The notes under the pieces were generated by a model. It did not search any database and was not told the origin of the DNA. It saw only the letters and a program-made list of their open reading frames with translations. A stretch of DNA of 64,000 nucleotides from Roseiarcus sp963779095. Lineage in GTDB: Bacteria > Pseudomonadota > Alphaproteobacteria > Rhizobiales > Beijerinckiaceae. Numbering within the stretch: the stretch's first letter is position 1; the number at the start of each line of letters is the position of its first letter. Below, piece by piece: positions 56,141 through 64,000 of this stretch. The stretch is taken from NCBI GenBank assembly GCA_963779095.1, contig CAVZWU010000025.1, positions 310,001 through 374,000 on the forward strand. The letters run 5' to 3'. Made by a program: the position numbers and the translations under genes.

Positions 56141-56211
56141 CGCCTCCCGCCCCGTTTGCAGCAGGACCCAAGGCTAAGCAAGGCGGGGCCGAATTGCAAA
56201 AGGCGCGAGTG

Positions 56212-57198
56212 TCACTCTTCCCCCTTCGGGGGGCGCTGAAGGAGCGCGCCCATGGCGGCCTCGACGTCAAGCGAGCCTTCGATCAGCCCCTGGACGCAGT
56301 CGGCGATCGGCATGTCGACGCCGCGCCGGCGCGCGAGCTCGATCAGCGCCTGCGCGGTGAACATGCCCTCGACCAGCCTGCCCGCCGCCGCTTCGGCCGC
56401 GCTCTCACCGCGCGCGAGCGCCTGGCCGAAGGCGAAGTTGCGCGACTGGGCGGAGGAGCAGGTCAAAACAAGGTCGCCGAGCCCCGAGAGGCCCATTAGC
56501 GTCGATCCCCGCGCCCCGAAAGCCTCGCCGAAGCGACGCAGCTCGGCGAAGCCGCGCGCGGTGAGCGCCGCGACCGCGCTTGCGCCGAGCCCACGGCCGG
56601 CGGCGACGCCGCAGGCGATCGCGAGCACGTTCTTGGCCGCCCCGCCAATCTCGACGCCGCGAACGTCGGTCGAGTGATAGAGCCTCAAGGTCGGCCCGCG
56701 CAGCGCCTCGCAAAGCGCGCGCGCCAGTTCTTCATCGGCCGAGGCGAGCGTCAGCGCGGTTGGCAGGCCCGCCGCAACGTCGGCGGCGAACGAGGGGCCG
56801 GAGAGAATGGCCCTGCGGCGATCGGGCGCGGCCTGCGCCAGAACCTCGGTCATGAAGGCATGCGTGCCGCGCTCGATCCCCTTGGCGCAGATGACCAGCG
56901 GCGCCGAGCCTGAGACGGTGGCCAGCCGCAGCGCCATGTCGCGGCTCGACTGGGCCGGCGTGGCCACCAGAATCGCGTCGCATCCGGCAAGCGCCGCCAG
57001 ACCGGATGTCGCCTCGACCGCGGACGCCAGATCGACGCCCGGCAGCCGTTCGCTGCGCCGGGTCGTTGCGAGCGCTCGCATCCGGTCGTCGTCACGGCCC
57101 CATAGAATGACCGCGCGACCGGCGGCCGCGGCCGCGTTGGCGAGCGCCATGCCCCAGGCGCCGGCGCCGGCGACGCCGATGACATTCGCGCCCGTCAC
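56212..57198 (-). CDS. gpsA: Glycerol-3-phosphate dehydrogenase (NAD(P)+)
   Basis: The 328-residue enzyme reduces dihydroxyacetone phosphate to glycerol 3-phosphate for membrane lipids. It has the Rossmann motif GVAGAGAWGMALANAA, ILWGRDD, the AKGIERGTHAFMTEVL block, the catalytic lysine in GGAAKNVLAIACGVAAG, and GLSGLGDLVLTCSSAQSRNF, all family signatures. The frame is intact, 71 bases upstream of the EVE gene and divergent from the Tim44-like gene. Confidence 0.96.
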   Translation of the reverse strand: MTGANVIGVAGAGAWGMALANAAAAAGRAVILWGRDDDRMRALATTRRSERLPGVDLASAVEATSGLAALAGCDAILVATPAQSSRDMALRLATVSGSAPLVICAKGIERGTHAFMTEVLAQAAPDRRRAILSGPSFAADVAAGLPTALTLASADEELARALCEALRGPTLRLYHSTDVRGVEIGGAAKNVLAIACGVAAGRGLGASAVAALTARGFAELRRFGEAFGARGSTLMGLSGLGDLVLTCSSAQSRNFAFGQALARGESAAEAAAGRLVEGMFTAQALIELARRRGVDMPIADCVQGLIEGSLDVEAAMGALLQRPPKGEE

Positions 57199-57372
57199 GC
57201 CGTTTCACGCCGCATTCGGATCTCCTCGGGGGCCTAAATCGCCGCAGCCTAGCCAGCCGTGGCCGGCGGCGGCGTCATGCTCCTAGCCAAAACGCCCGCC
57301 CGCGCCTAGTTATGGGCGTCGGAGCGGCGCGGGGGCGGCGGACTTTGCCGCCGACGAGCGAGGAGCCTAGCG

Positions 57373-58065
57373 ATGCCGGAGATCGATCTGCCGACCGTCA
57401 TATTCGCGCTTGTCGCCCTGTTCGTCGCGTGGAAGCTGCGTTCCGTGCTCGGCATGCGCCAGGATTCGGAACGGCCCGGCGGTATGTTGGCCCCTTTGCG
57501 CCGCGCTCCGGGGCCAGCGAGCGCGCCTGTCGCGCCGCCGGACACGGCGCCGCCGGCGCCCGTTTCGCTGCCTGCCGCGGATCGCTGGAAAGGCGTCGCT
57601 GAGCCAAACTCAGCCGTCTGGAGCGGGCTTGACGCCATCGCGGCGGCGGATCACGGCTTCACGCCGCAATCCTTTCTGTCCGGGGCCCGGGTCGCCTACG
57701 ACATGGTCGTCCATGCTTTCGCCGCCGGCAATTCGGCGACCCTGCGAAACCTGATGACGCCCGAAGCCTTCGCCAATTTCGAGAGCGCGATCCACGCTCG
57801 CGCCGACGCCGGACACACAATGTCGACCACGGTCGTCTCGATCGACAACGCCACGATCGCGGGCGCCGCCCTTGTCGGCCAGACGGCGCAGCTCAGGGTG
57901 CGGTTCGTCGCCAAGCTTGCTTCAGTAACTCGAGACGCTGAGGGCGCGGTCGTCGAAGGATCGCCCAACACGGTCGTCGATCATATCGACGTGTGGACAT
58001 TCGCGCGCGATGTCCATTCGCGCGATCCCAACTGGCAATTGACGGCGACCGAATCCGAGAGCTGA
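57373..58065 (+). CDS. Tim44/TimA-like membrane-anchored protein
   Basis: The 230-residue protein has one N-terminal membrane helix (LPTVIFALVALFVAWKLRSVLG), a proline-rich linker and a C-terminal Tim44-like domain with FTPQSFLSGARVAYDMVVHA, LRNLMTPEAFANFESAIH and the ending VDHIDVWTFARDVHSRDPNW. The fold matches the Tim44/TimA group of putative bacterial adaptor proteins that face the cytoplasm. The next genes, mltA and smr, are commonly found beside it in Hyphomicrobiales. Confidence 0.87.
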   Translation: MPEIDLPTVIFALVALFVAWKLRSVLGMRQDSERPGGMLAPLRRAPGPASAPVAPPDTAPPAPVSLPAADRWKGVAEPNSAVWSGLDAIAAADHGFTPQSFLSGARVAYDMVVHAFAAGNSATLRNLMTPEAFANFESAIHARADAGHTMSTTVVSIDNATIAGAALVGQTAQLRVRFVAKLASVTRDAEGAVVEGSPNTVVDHIDVWTFARDVHSRDPNWQLTATESES

Positions 58066-58088
58066 GACGCCGCCGCAAGCGCTAGTCC

Positions 58089-59164
58089 ATGCGGCCTCTC
58101 CTCGAGCCAGTCGATTTCGGCAGCCTCGCCGGCTGGAGCGAGGACGACCATCTGGCGGCGTTCCACGCCTTCGAGCGCTCGGCGAAGGCATTGACGGGTC
58201 GAACCGGTCCCCGGCCAGCCCGGCCGGCGCCGCCCGAACTGCTCGCGGCCGCCCGCGCTGCGATTTCGTCGGGCGTCGCCGCCGAGCCCAAGGCGCGGCG
58301 CTTCTTCGAAACGCGCTTTCGACCTTTCCGCGTCATTCCCGACGATGGCGCAGGGTTCTTGACCGGCTATTACGAGCCCTGCGTTCCGGCTTCGAAGGTT
58401 GAAACCGAGGAGTTTCGCTGGCCGTTGCTGGCCCGGCCGGCCGATCTCGTGACGTTCACCCCCGGCGCAACGCCCGCCGGGTTCCCCGAGGAGATCAGCG
58501 GCGCGCGGCGCCTCGGCGACGGCTCGCTCGTCCCCTATGACGACCGGGCCGCGATCGAGGCCGGGCGCCGCGAGCCGATCGTCTGGGTTCGCGACGCCGT
58601 CGAGGCCTTCCTCATTCAGGTTCAGGGCAGCGCGCAGGTCGAGTTTTCCGACGGACGCCGCGCGCGCCTCGCCTATGACGGACGCAACGGCCTGCCATAC
58701 ATGTCGATTGGACGGCTATTGATCCAGGCGGGCGAGATCGCCGAAGGCGACATGTCGCTTGCGACGCTGAAGGCGTGGCTTCGCCGCGACGGCGACCGGG
58801 GATTGGCGATGATGCGTCGCAATCGCTCGTTCGTATTCTTCAAGCTGGTCGAGGATTTCGACGCCCGTCTGGGCCCGATCGCCGGCGCGGGCGCGCCGCT
58901 CACGCCCTTGCGCTCGATCGCGATCGACCGGACGATCTGGGCCTATGGCCTGCCATTCTGGATCGACGCCGAATTGCCCTGGATCGATGAGAGCCCCGGC
59001 CGTTCCGCCGGCTCATGATCGCCCAGGACACCGGCTCGGCGATTGTCGGAGCGGCCCGGGCCGACCTCTACTTCGGCGGCGGCGACGCGGCCGGCGAGCG
59101 CGCCGGCGCCATCCGTCATCCGGCCGAGTTCGTCGTGCTTCTGCCGCAAGGGGACGGACCGTGA
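58089..59164 (+). pseudogene. mltA: Lytic murein transglycosylase A, frameshifted near its end
   Basis: MltA cleaves peptidoglycan glycan strands to anhydromuropeptides. The first frame has FRPFRVIPDDGAGFLTGYYE, the family YYEP block, IVWVRDAVEAFLIQVQGSAQ, then MRRNRSFVFFKL and LPFWIDAELPW. At a CCCC run near 58995 the frame must move to reach RRLMIAQDTGSAIVGAARAD, which contains the catalytic Asp of the 3D domain, and AEFVVLLPQGDGP. As written the protein lacks its catalytic end. No signal peptide precedes the start, as in many alphaproteobacterial annotations of this gene. Its end overlaps the smr start as GTGA. Confidence 0.87.
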
Positions 59165-59742
59165 AGGACGCGCCCCCGCGCCCGCAGCGCTTGAGGCGCC
59201 TGACCGACGAAGAGATCGCGCTCTGGACCGAGGTTGCGCGCACTGTCGCGCGGCGGCGTGGCGCGACCCTGCCCGCGCCCGCGAATCCCATTGGCGCCGC
59301 GCGCGTCCCTGCCCCGCCTCCGATCTCGGCCGGCCCCCCCGCTGGCCGCCCGGCGAAGCCCTCCCCGCCGCCGCTCGCGCCAATCGAACGGCGCCTGAAG
59401 CGCGAACTGTCGCGCGGACGCGCCGCGATCGACGGGGCGCTCGATCTGCACGGGTTGACCCAGTCCGAGGCGCATCAGGCTTTGCGCGGCTTCCTGCGCC
59501 ATTCGCAGGCCCGCGGGGCGAGGCTGGTCATCATTGTCACCGGCAAGGGCGGCGCTCCGGACGAGCCTGGCCGGTGGCCCAACGAGCGCGGCGTCCTTAG
59601 ACGTCTCACTCCCCACTGGCTAGGCGAGCCCGACTTGCGCTCCGTCGTGCTCGGCTTCGAGGAAGCCGGTCGCGCACACGGCGGATCCGGCGCTCTCTAC
59701 GTACGGCTGAGGCGCCTCAATCTGCCTTCGGCCGGGCCATAA
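59161..59742 (+). CDS. Smr domain-containing protein
   Basis: The 193-residue protein has a proline-rich N-terminal half and a C-terminal Smr domain: IDGALDLHGLTQSEAHQALR, with the LDLHG motif, LVIIVTGKGG and a final GALYVRLRR. Smr domains have DNA or RNA endonuclease activity, and this stand-alone form (COG2840, sometimes called SmrA-like) is cytoplasmic. It begins with GTG 59161 overlapping the mltA stop, which supports this start and the reading of mltA. Confidence 0.9.
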   Translation: MKDAPPRPQRLRRLTDEEIALWTEVARTVARRRGATLPAPANPIGAARVPAPPPISAGPPAGRPAKPSPPPLAPIERRLKRELSRGRAAIDGALDLHGLTQSEAHQALRGFLRHSQARGARLVIIVTGKGGAPDEPGRWPNERGVLRRLTPHWLGEPDLRSVVLGFEEAGRAHGGSGALYVRLRRLNLPSAGP

Positions 59743-59772
59743 GCCGGGCGGACCGGGGCTCGTCTCACGGTG

Positions 59773-60039
59773 TCACTTCTTCCTGCCGCCGCATTCCCGG
59801 TCAAGCACGTGCGCCGCGGCGTCGCCCTTGACCCCGATATTGTTCATCACCTCCGAGCCGAGCTTGATCGCGCCGCCTGTCAGAACCCAGGTCCCGTCGG
59901 CGGTCCTGCTCCATGCGCTGCACGGGATCAGGTCAATGTCGCCCGGCCAGCTCTGCACAGTCCACACTTGTTCGTCGGCGTAAACGGAAGCGATCATGGC
60001 GACAAACGCGACCGCCGTTACGGCCCCAAGTTTCAACAT
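59773..60039 (-). CDS. Small secreted protein, paralogue of the one at 17853-18203
   Basis: The 88-residue protein has a signal peptide (MLKLGAVTAVAFVAMIASVYA) and a mature part with LIPCSAWSRTADGTWVLTGG, GSEVMNNIGVKG and DRECGGRKK. The spacing of the two cysteines, the CxxW...W and VMN motifs match the protein at 17853-18203, so both belong to one small periplasmic family. The function is unknown. Start 60039 is the one that gives a clean signal peptide. It converges on smr. Confidence 0.72.
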   Translation of the reverse strand: MLKLGAVTAVAFVAMIASVYADEQVWTVQSWPGDIDLIPCSAWSRTADGTWVLTGGAIKLGSEVMNNIGVKGDAAAHVLDRECGGRKK

Positions 60040-60221
60040 CGTTGTTTCGCCTCCATCGTTCCTTCGCGCGCGTCCCCCGTGGACACGGTTCCCTAACACC
60101 ATTCCGCCTCATTCGGAAATGCGGGCCGGGCGGCTGGGGCCCACGCCTTGCCGGCCTGCCGGGCCACCGTTATAAGCCGCGACGTTTTTCCCGCGACAAA
60201 CCGACGAGAGACAAAGACGCC

Positions 60222-60644
60222 ATGGCCGTCCAACGCACCTTCTCGATCCTTAAGCCCGACGTGACCCGCCGCAACCTGACGGGCGCCGTCAATCAACGGA
60301 TCGAGGCTGCGGGGCTTCGGATCGTGGCGCAAAAGCGCGTGGAGATGACGCGCGCGCAGGCCGAGACGTTCTATGGCGTGCATCGCGAGCGCCCTTTTTT
60401 CGGTGAGTTGGTTGAAATGATGATCGCGGCGCCCGTCGTCGTGCAGGTGCTCGAAGGCGAGGACGCGATCCAGCGCTATCGCGACGTGATGGGCGCGACC
60501 AACCCCGAAAAAGCCGCGGCCGGGACAATTCGCAAAGACTTCGCGCTGTCGATGGGCGAGAATTCGGTTCACGGCTCGGACGCGCCGGAGACGGCGGCGG
60601 TCGAAATCGCGCAATGGTTCTCCGGCAACGAGATCGTGGGCTGA
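60222..60644 (+). CDS. ndk: Nucleoside diphosphate kinase
   Basis: The 140-residue enzyme balances NTP and dNTP pools by phosphate transfer. It has RTFSILKPDVTRRNLTGAV, YGVHRERPFFGELVEMM, the MGATNPEKAAAGTIRKDFA block and the catalytic histidine in GENSVHGSDAPETA. The length is exactly that of bacterial Ndk. The gap upstream (60040-60221) should hold promoters for it and the divergent small protein. Confidence 0.98.
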   Translation: MAVQRTFSILKPDVTRRNLTGAVNQRIEAAGLRIVAQKRVEMTRAQAETFYGVHRERPFFGELVEMMIAAPVVVQVLEGEDAIQRYRDVMGATNPEKAAAGTIRKDFALSMGENSVHGSDAPETAAVEIAQWFSGNEIVG

Positions 60645-60650
60645 CGCGTC

Positions 60651-60978
60651 CTAACGCACGCTCGAGAACGCAGTGGGTTGCAGGATCGAGTTCGAGAAGG
60701 TGGCGACGATCGGGCCGTCCTTCTCGCTTGCGTCCCGTGAGGCGAGCCACTCGGGATCGCTGACAAACGCCGCCCATTTCCGCTCACGCTCGGCGAGCAA
60801 TTCCCACGCCAGGAGGTAGGTCAACTCCTGATTCGATTCTCCGATCACCGTCGTCCAGAAGCCGGCCTGCCGGATGCCATGCTTCTCCCAGAGCGGCAGC
60901 GTCTTCGACTTCGAACCGCTTCAACAATGCGGGCATCCGGTTGGGAAGGCAGCGATAGATGCGAAGTTCGTAAATCAT
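60651..60978 (-). pseudogene. NIPSNAP-family protein, frameshifted
   Basis: The minus strand starts MIYELRIYRCLPNRMPALLK, a typical NIPSNAP start. After one shift near 60905 the other frame reads LPLWEKHGIRQAGFWTTVIG and ESNQELTYLLAWELLAERER, ending with ATFSNSILQPTAFSSVR. Together they make a dimeric alpha-beta barrel protein of about 108 residues. The cellular role of bacterial NIPSNAPs is unclear. It converges on ndk with seven bases between them. Confidence 0.8.
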
Positions 60979-61123
60979 CGGGACCCCGTGCGGCATCGGC
61001 CGGCCTCAACGCGGCCGGCGCCGTCACCCTGTCGAGCGGCGGCCCGGCCACCATCGCACGTCGGACTCCCCGTCGACAATATTGAGGCGCTCGCGCGGGC
61101 TCGGGCAGTCGTCCCGCTTGAAG

Positions 61124-61375
61124 TTACAGGGGCGGCTTGCGTGAGCGAGCGGGAGTCGTTCGGCGCGTTCTCTTTACGAGCTTGGTCGTCGCACACAAAA
61201 GCGGACCGAGCGTGCGGCGCAAGCCATTGTATTCCTCGCGCCAGCGCTCGTATTCAGCCTCCCGCACCCCCGCCGAGCGAAGCGCCTCGGCGACCGGAAG
61301 ACCTTCGCCGGTCAAGGCCTCAATGATCTGAAGCCTCCGGACGATTTCCCTCGGGCTAAGTCTCGACCTCACCAT
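61124..61375 (-). CDS. IS3-type OrfA-like helix-turn-helix protein, truncated
   Basis: The 83-residue protein reads LSPREIVRRLQIIEALTGEG and LPVAEALRSAGVREAEYERW, followed by REEYNGLRRTL. This is the N-terminal helix-turn-helix of IS3-family OrfA (pattern xPEEIxxKLREAExLxxxGxxVxEACRxxGVSExTYYRWRxEYGGL). The usual leucine-zipper end is replaced by a basic tail. No OrfB or terminal repeats are next to it, so it is a remnant or a domesticated DNA-binding protein. Confidence 0.6.
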   Translation of the reverse strand: MVRSRLSPREIVRRLQIIEALTGEGLPVAEALRSAGVREAEYERWREEYNGLRRTLGPLLCATTKLVKRTRRTTPARSRKPPL

Positions 61376-61663
61376 CGCCACCCCTCCGCGAACGACGTTC
61401 ATGCCGCAAGCGAACAACCGCCTTCAGCGGTCAAGGGCCGACTTATGCGCTTCGCCGGCTGTCCGGAAATTGGCCGGCGCATTAAGGTTAGGACATCCGA
61501 AAGCTTCACGAATCCCGCGCCTCGCGTCGATGAGTAAAATTTAATTTCTTGGCCAGCGTGGTGTGAGACGGAGCATGGTCTCCTGAGAGACGGGCGTGAG
61601 TGCGCCTGGGAGGTCATCTTTACTGGCGTAGTCGCGCTTCCGCTCATGAAACGGAGAAGCACC

Positions 61664-61918
61664 ATGCGAATGTTGGTTGGCGCCGTCCTGGCGACAGCAT
61701 TGTTGGGCGCTGCGTCCGTCGCCTATGCGGCCGACGCCACCGGAAAGATCAAGACCCTGGATATGTCCAAGGACATGGTCACCCTTGACAATGGCTCGAG
61801 CTACTGGGCTCCCAAGAGCGTGAAGCTCTCGGACTTCAAGGTCGGCGAGAAGGTGACGGTGAGTTACAGCAAGTCCGGCGACAAAATGGACGTCACGTCG
61901 ATCAAGCCGGCGGCTTGA
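61664..61918 (+). CDS. Small secreted DUF1344-type protein
   Basis: The 84-residue protein has a signal peptide (MRMLVGAVLATALLGAASVAYA) and a small beta-rich mature domain with KIKTLDMSKDMVTLDNGSSY, LSDFKVGEKVTVSYSKSG and VTSIKPA. It matches the DUF1344 group of short periplasmic proteins. The start at 61664 has GGAG at a good distance; an in-frame ATG at 61646 lengthens the leader. The region upstream (61376-61663) holds no visible gene. Confidence 0.78.
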   Translation: MRMLVGAVLATALLGAASVAYAADATGKIKTLDMSKDMVTLDNGSSYWAPKSVKLSDFKVGEKVTVSYSKSGDKMDVTSIKPAA

Positions 61919-62068
61919 CGACGAACGCTATCGCTTTTGCGTGGGTTGAGTGCGAGCCGCCGGTCTTGACCGGCGGCTTTGCGAGATGAGGTCGAGCAGA
62001 GGCGCGCCTCGCCTAGCCTACAACGCCACCGCGCGCTTCTTCCGACCAGGGCCGATCGACGAATTGCA

Positions 62069-62848
62069 ATGAATGACCGCGTCTCGGCTCTAGGCGGGCT
62101 TGGCCGTTCGGCGCCGGAGCATGGAACGAGGGCCGCGCTGGACCTCATCAGCCGGATTCCCGTTCGGGCGCCGCGCCGCATCGCCGATGTGTACAGAGGG
62201 CAAGGATCGATGAGCGCTTTGCTCGCTCGTCGGTTTCCCGACGCCGACATCGAGGCCTTTGAGCTTTCGCAATCGATCGATGGCCCCGCGGAAGCGCTCA
62301 ATCGGCCTCATCAGGACGCTGACGACGCCCGCCCGGGCGCCAGACGTAAGTTCGACCTGATCTGTTCGAGCGACTCACCGGAGATGGCCCCGTCGCTGCC
62401 GCGCTTGTTGCCCATGCTGCTCGGCATGGTCGCCGCCCGGGGATGCCTCGCGGTTCAATATCCGAACGATTTATACGAGCCGAGGCGGGCGCTCATGCGA
62501 ATGATCGCGGCCGACGGGCCATGGGCGAAGACGCTTCTGCCAATCGCCAAGACGCGCGCATTCAACCAAACGATGGAAGATCTGTACGGTCTCCTCAGTC
62601 CGATCTGCGCCGCTGTCGACATCTGGGAGACGACCTATCTCGACGCCATGCCGAGCGTCGAGGCGGTCGTCGAGTGGATGGAAGCGACGCGCCTCGCGCC
62701 CTTCCTGAAGGCGCTGGGCGAACCCGATCGCCGCAAGTTTCTCGATCGCTACACCGCTGAATTGCGCCAGGCCTATCCCGATCTGCCAGACGGCCGAGTG
62801 TTGTTGCGGTCGCGGCGGCTCTTCGTGCTGGCGCAGCCTAAAACCTGA
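62069..62848 (+). CDS. Degenerate trans-aconitate 2-methyltransferase-like protein
   Basis: The 259-residue protein aligns along its length with Tam-type SAM methyltransferases: RIADVYRGQGSMSALLARRF at motif I, GCLAVQYPNDLYEPRRALM, then VDIWETTYLDAMPSVEAVVE and WMEATRLAPFL near the end. Motif I normally reads DLGCGPGNSTxLL; here it is DVYRGQGSMSALL, so the glycine-rich SAM loop is largely lost. The usual ANASLQW block is also altered. It may have lost activity or changed function. An intact reading frame argues for a retained role. Confidence 0.72.
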   Translation: MNDRVSALGGLGRSAPEHGTRAALDLISRIPVRAPRRIADVYRGQGSMSALLARRFPDADIEAFELSQSIDGPAEALNRPHQDADDARPGARRKFDLICSSDSPEMAPSLPRLLPMLLGMVAARGCLAVQYPNDLYEPRRALMRMIAADGPWAKTLLPIAKTRAFNQTMEDLYGLLSPICAAVDIWETTYLDAMPSVEAVVEWMEATRLAPFLKALGEPDRRKFLDRYTAELRQAYPDLPDGRVLLRSRRLFVLAQPKT

Positions 62849-62909
62849 GGCGTTCAGACGGAAAGCGATCGGGTTTGCGTCGCTTTTAGAGCGCGCCGCA
62901 AGGCCGAAC

Positions 62910-63566
62910 TCAGCGCGGCTTCGCTTTCACCGCGCGGGCGTAAAGGGCTTCCTCCATCCGCACGGCGATCTCGCGCAGATAGGGGTTGCGCGCCTCGCGA
63001 CCCGCCCGGCCAGAATCGAGGTCATTCTGGAAGCCGTCGCGCTGCGGCCAATGTTCGCCTAAGAGCTCGAAGCCCGCGTCCTCTATCGCCTCCACCGCCT
63101 TCGAGAATTGCGTTTCCGACCGGCCAACTTTCGACAGGACGACCACGAGGCGTCCCTCCGCGCCGCGCCGCGCGAGCTTGCGCGCGAGCGCAAGCGTTGG
63201 CCTCAGATCGTCGCCCGATACGCCGGTCGGCAGGAAGACGACGTCGCTGTCCTCGGCGATTTCGGTCGAAAGATCGTCGGCGAGGCCGCGGGTGTCGGCG
63301 ACGATGAAATCGGCGACGCCATCCTCCCGGCGCAGCTTCTTCAGGCTCTTGAAGGCGCGCGTGTCCACCTCCGGCTCGAGGCTCGTGCGCATTCGCAAGG
63401 CGCCCCATTCGACGCATGTCAACTGATCGAGATCGAAATCCGCGAGCAGGGTCTTGCGTCCGCGATGTATTGCGCCCACCGCTAACAGACGAGCGAGCGT
63501 ACTTTTTCCGACGCCGCCCTTCTGACTGACGAACGCCGCGGTGGTCGGAGTTTTTGCTTTTGCCAT
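62910..63566 (-). CDS. ParA-family ATPase (orphan)
   Basis: The 218-residue protein starts with TTAAFVSQKGGVGKSTLARL, a deviant Walker A motif with the signature lysine, then LLADFDLDQLTCVEW, VADFIVADTRGLADDLSTEI (Walker B region) and LVVVLSKVGRSETQF. This fits ParA/MinD-type ATPases that position DNA or protein complexes. No ParB and no parS-like repeats are visible. Start 63566 gives the standard MAKAKTPTTAAFVSQKGG beginning. Confidence 0.85.
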   Translation of the reverse strand: MAKAKTPTTAAFVSQKGGVGKSTLARLLAVGAIHRGRKTLLADFDLDQLTCVEWGALRMRTSLEPEVDTRAFKSLKKLRREDGVADFIVADTRGLADDLSTEIAEDSDVVFLPTGVSGDDLRPTLALARKLARRGAEGRLVVVLSKVGRSETQFSKAVEAIEDAGFELLGEHWPQRDGFQNDLDSGRAGREARNPYLREIAVRMEEALYARAVKAKPR

Positions 63567-63724
63567 CCTGGCGCCGTTTGAACGCTTTCCCAAAGCCTGT
63601 TGGCGCTGAGTCGCTCAATGCTATTCGCTGGCGCGGCGATGGCAAGAGGTGAGGCGGACTTGTCAACGATCGATCGTCGCCATCATCTATTAGGCGTAGC
63701 GCTTGCCCAACGGCTGCGACATTC

Positions 63725-64000
63725 CTACTTGGCTTGGTCGAAGTCCCCCATCTCGAACATCTCGCGGATCTCGATAACGGACGGCCCGGGCATCGGGTTG
63801 GGACAACGTTTGACCCACTCGATCGCCTCATCGAGGTCTTTAACCCTCCAGATCCAGTAGCCCGCCGCGAGTTCATTGATGTCCGGGAACGGCCCTTTGG
63901 CCACCGTGCGGTCTTTGCCGGAAAAGGCGACGCGCGCGCCCTTGCGGCTTTCCTTAACCCCGCCCGCGTCGACGAAGATTCCAGCATCGATCAGCGCCTG
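63725..64000 (-). CDS. YCII/DGPF-family protein, C-terminal part (partial)
   Basis: The frame is open to the right edge and ends at 63725. It reads ALIDAGIFVDAGGVKESRKG, ARVAFSGKDRTVAKGPFPDI, ELAAGYWIWRVKDLDEAIEW and VKRCPNPMPGPSVIEIREM. This is the typical C-terminal two thirds of the YCII-related DGPF proteins, small dimeric ferredoxin-like folds of unknown role that often accompany ECF sigma factors. The start lies beyond the window. Confidence 0.85.
   Translation of the reverse strand, partial: QALIDAGIFVDAGGVKESRKGARVAFSGKDRTVAKGPFPDINELAAGYWIWRVKDLDEAIEWVKRCPNPMPGPSVIEIREMFEMGDFDQAK

Overview
The window is a GC-rich, densely packed stretch of an alphaproteobacterial chromosome. The gene families (CobN/CobG aerobic cobalamin genes, AddAB, bc1 complex, a Tim44-like/MltA/Smr run, EVE next to gpsA) fit the Hyphomicrobiales (Rhizobiales). 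I cannot name a genus from sequence alone. Many neighbouring genes share start/stop overlaps (ATGA, GTGA, TTGA), which points to long translationally coupled operons.

Bases 1-20,300 are mainly a cobalamin (vitamin B12) biosynthesis region. An adenosylcobalamin riboswitch near 11.8 kb reads leftward into a DUF1636 gene, cobW, cobN, cobG, cobH, cobI and cobJ. cobK (rightward), cobL-cobE-cobM (leftward) and the end of cbiD (rightward) follow. To the right are a lipoprotein lipase coupled to cobO and cobQ, an IS66-type insertion sequence, a small secreted protein, and the divergent cobD and cobC. From base 1 to about 7.2 kb nearly every gene is broken by single-base frameshifts, while the next 19 kb is clean. 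This looks like poor sequence at a contig end rather than gene decay.

Bases 20.4-29.0 kb hold the addB-addA recombination nuclease pair, then a TAXI-type periplasmic binding protein with an unclear N-terminus and a small Sel1-like membrane-anchored protein. Bases 29.0-36.1 kb hold pckA and a leftward five-gene cluster: a citrate-synthase-like lyase, a phenylacetate-CoA-ligase-like enzyme, a VOC dioxygenase-like protein, a GST and an aromatic-decarboxylase-like amidohydrolase. A divergent GntR/FCD regulator sits next to it with a candidate operator between. This is the best candidate here for an undescribed catabolic system.

Bases 36.2-49.6 kb contain a DUF4239 membrane protein, an AmmeMemoRadiSam module (radical SAM enzyme divergent from a MEMO1-AMMECR1 fusion), a small protein behind a possible EcfG stress promoter, a secreted acylphosphatase-like protein, two hydrolases, mtnP, cytochrome c1 and b without an adjacent Rieske gene, trmL and a LuxR-type response regulator. 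Bases 49.7-64.0 kb contain an IS5 remnant, acs, an AT-richer PEP-CTERM surface-protein gene split by a poly-G frameshift, a Crp/Fnr regulator, EVE, gpsA, a Tim44-like protein, mltA, smr, ndk, small secreted proteins, a degenerate Tam-like methyltransferase, an orphan ParA ATPase and the end of a YCII-family gene.

I saw no tRNA, rRNA or CRISPR array.
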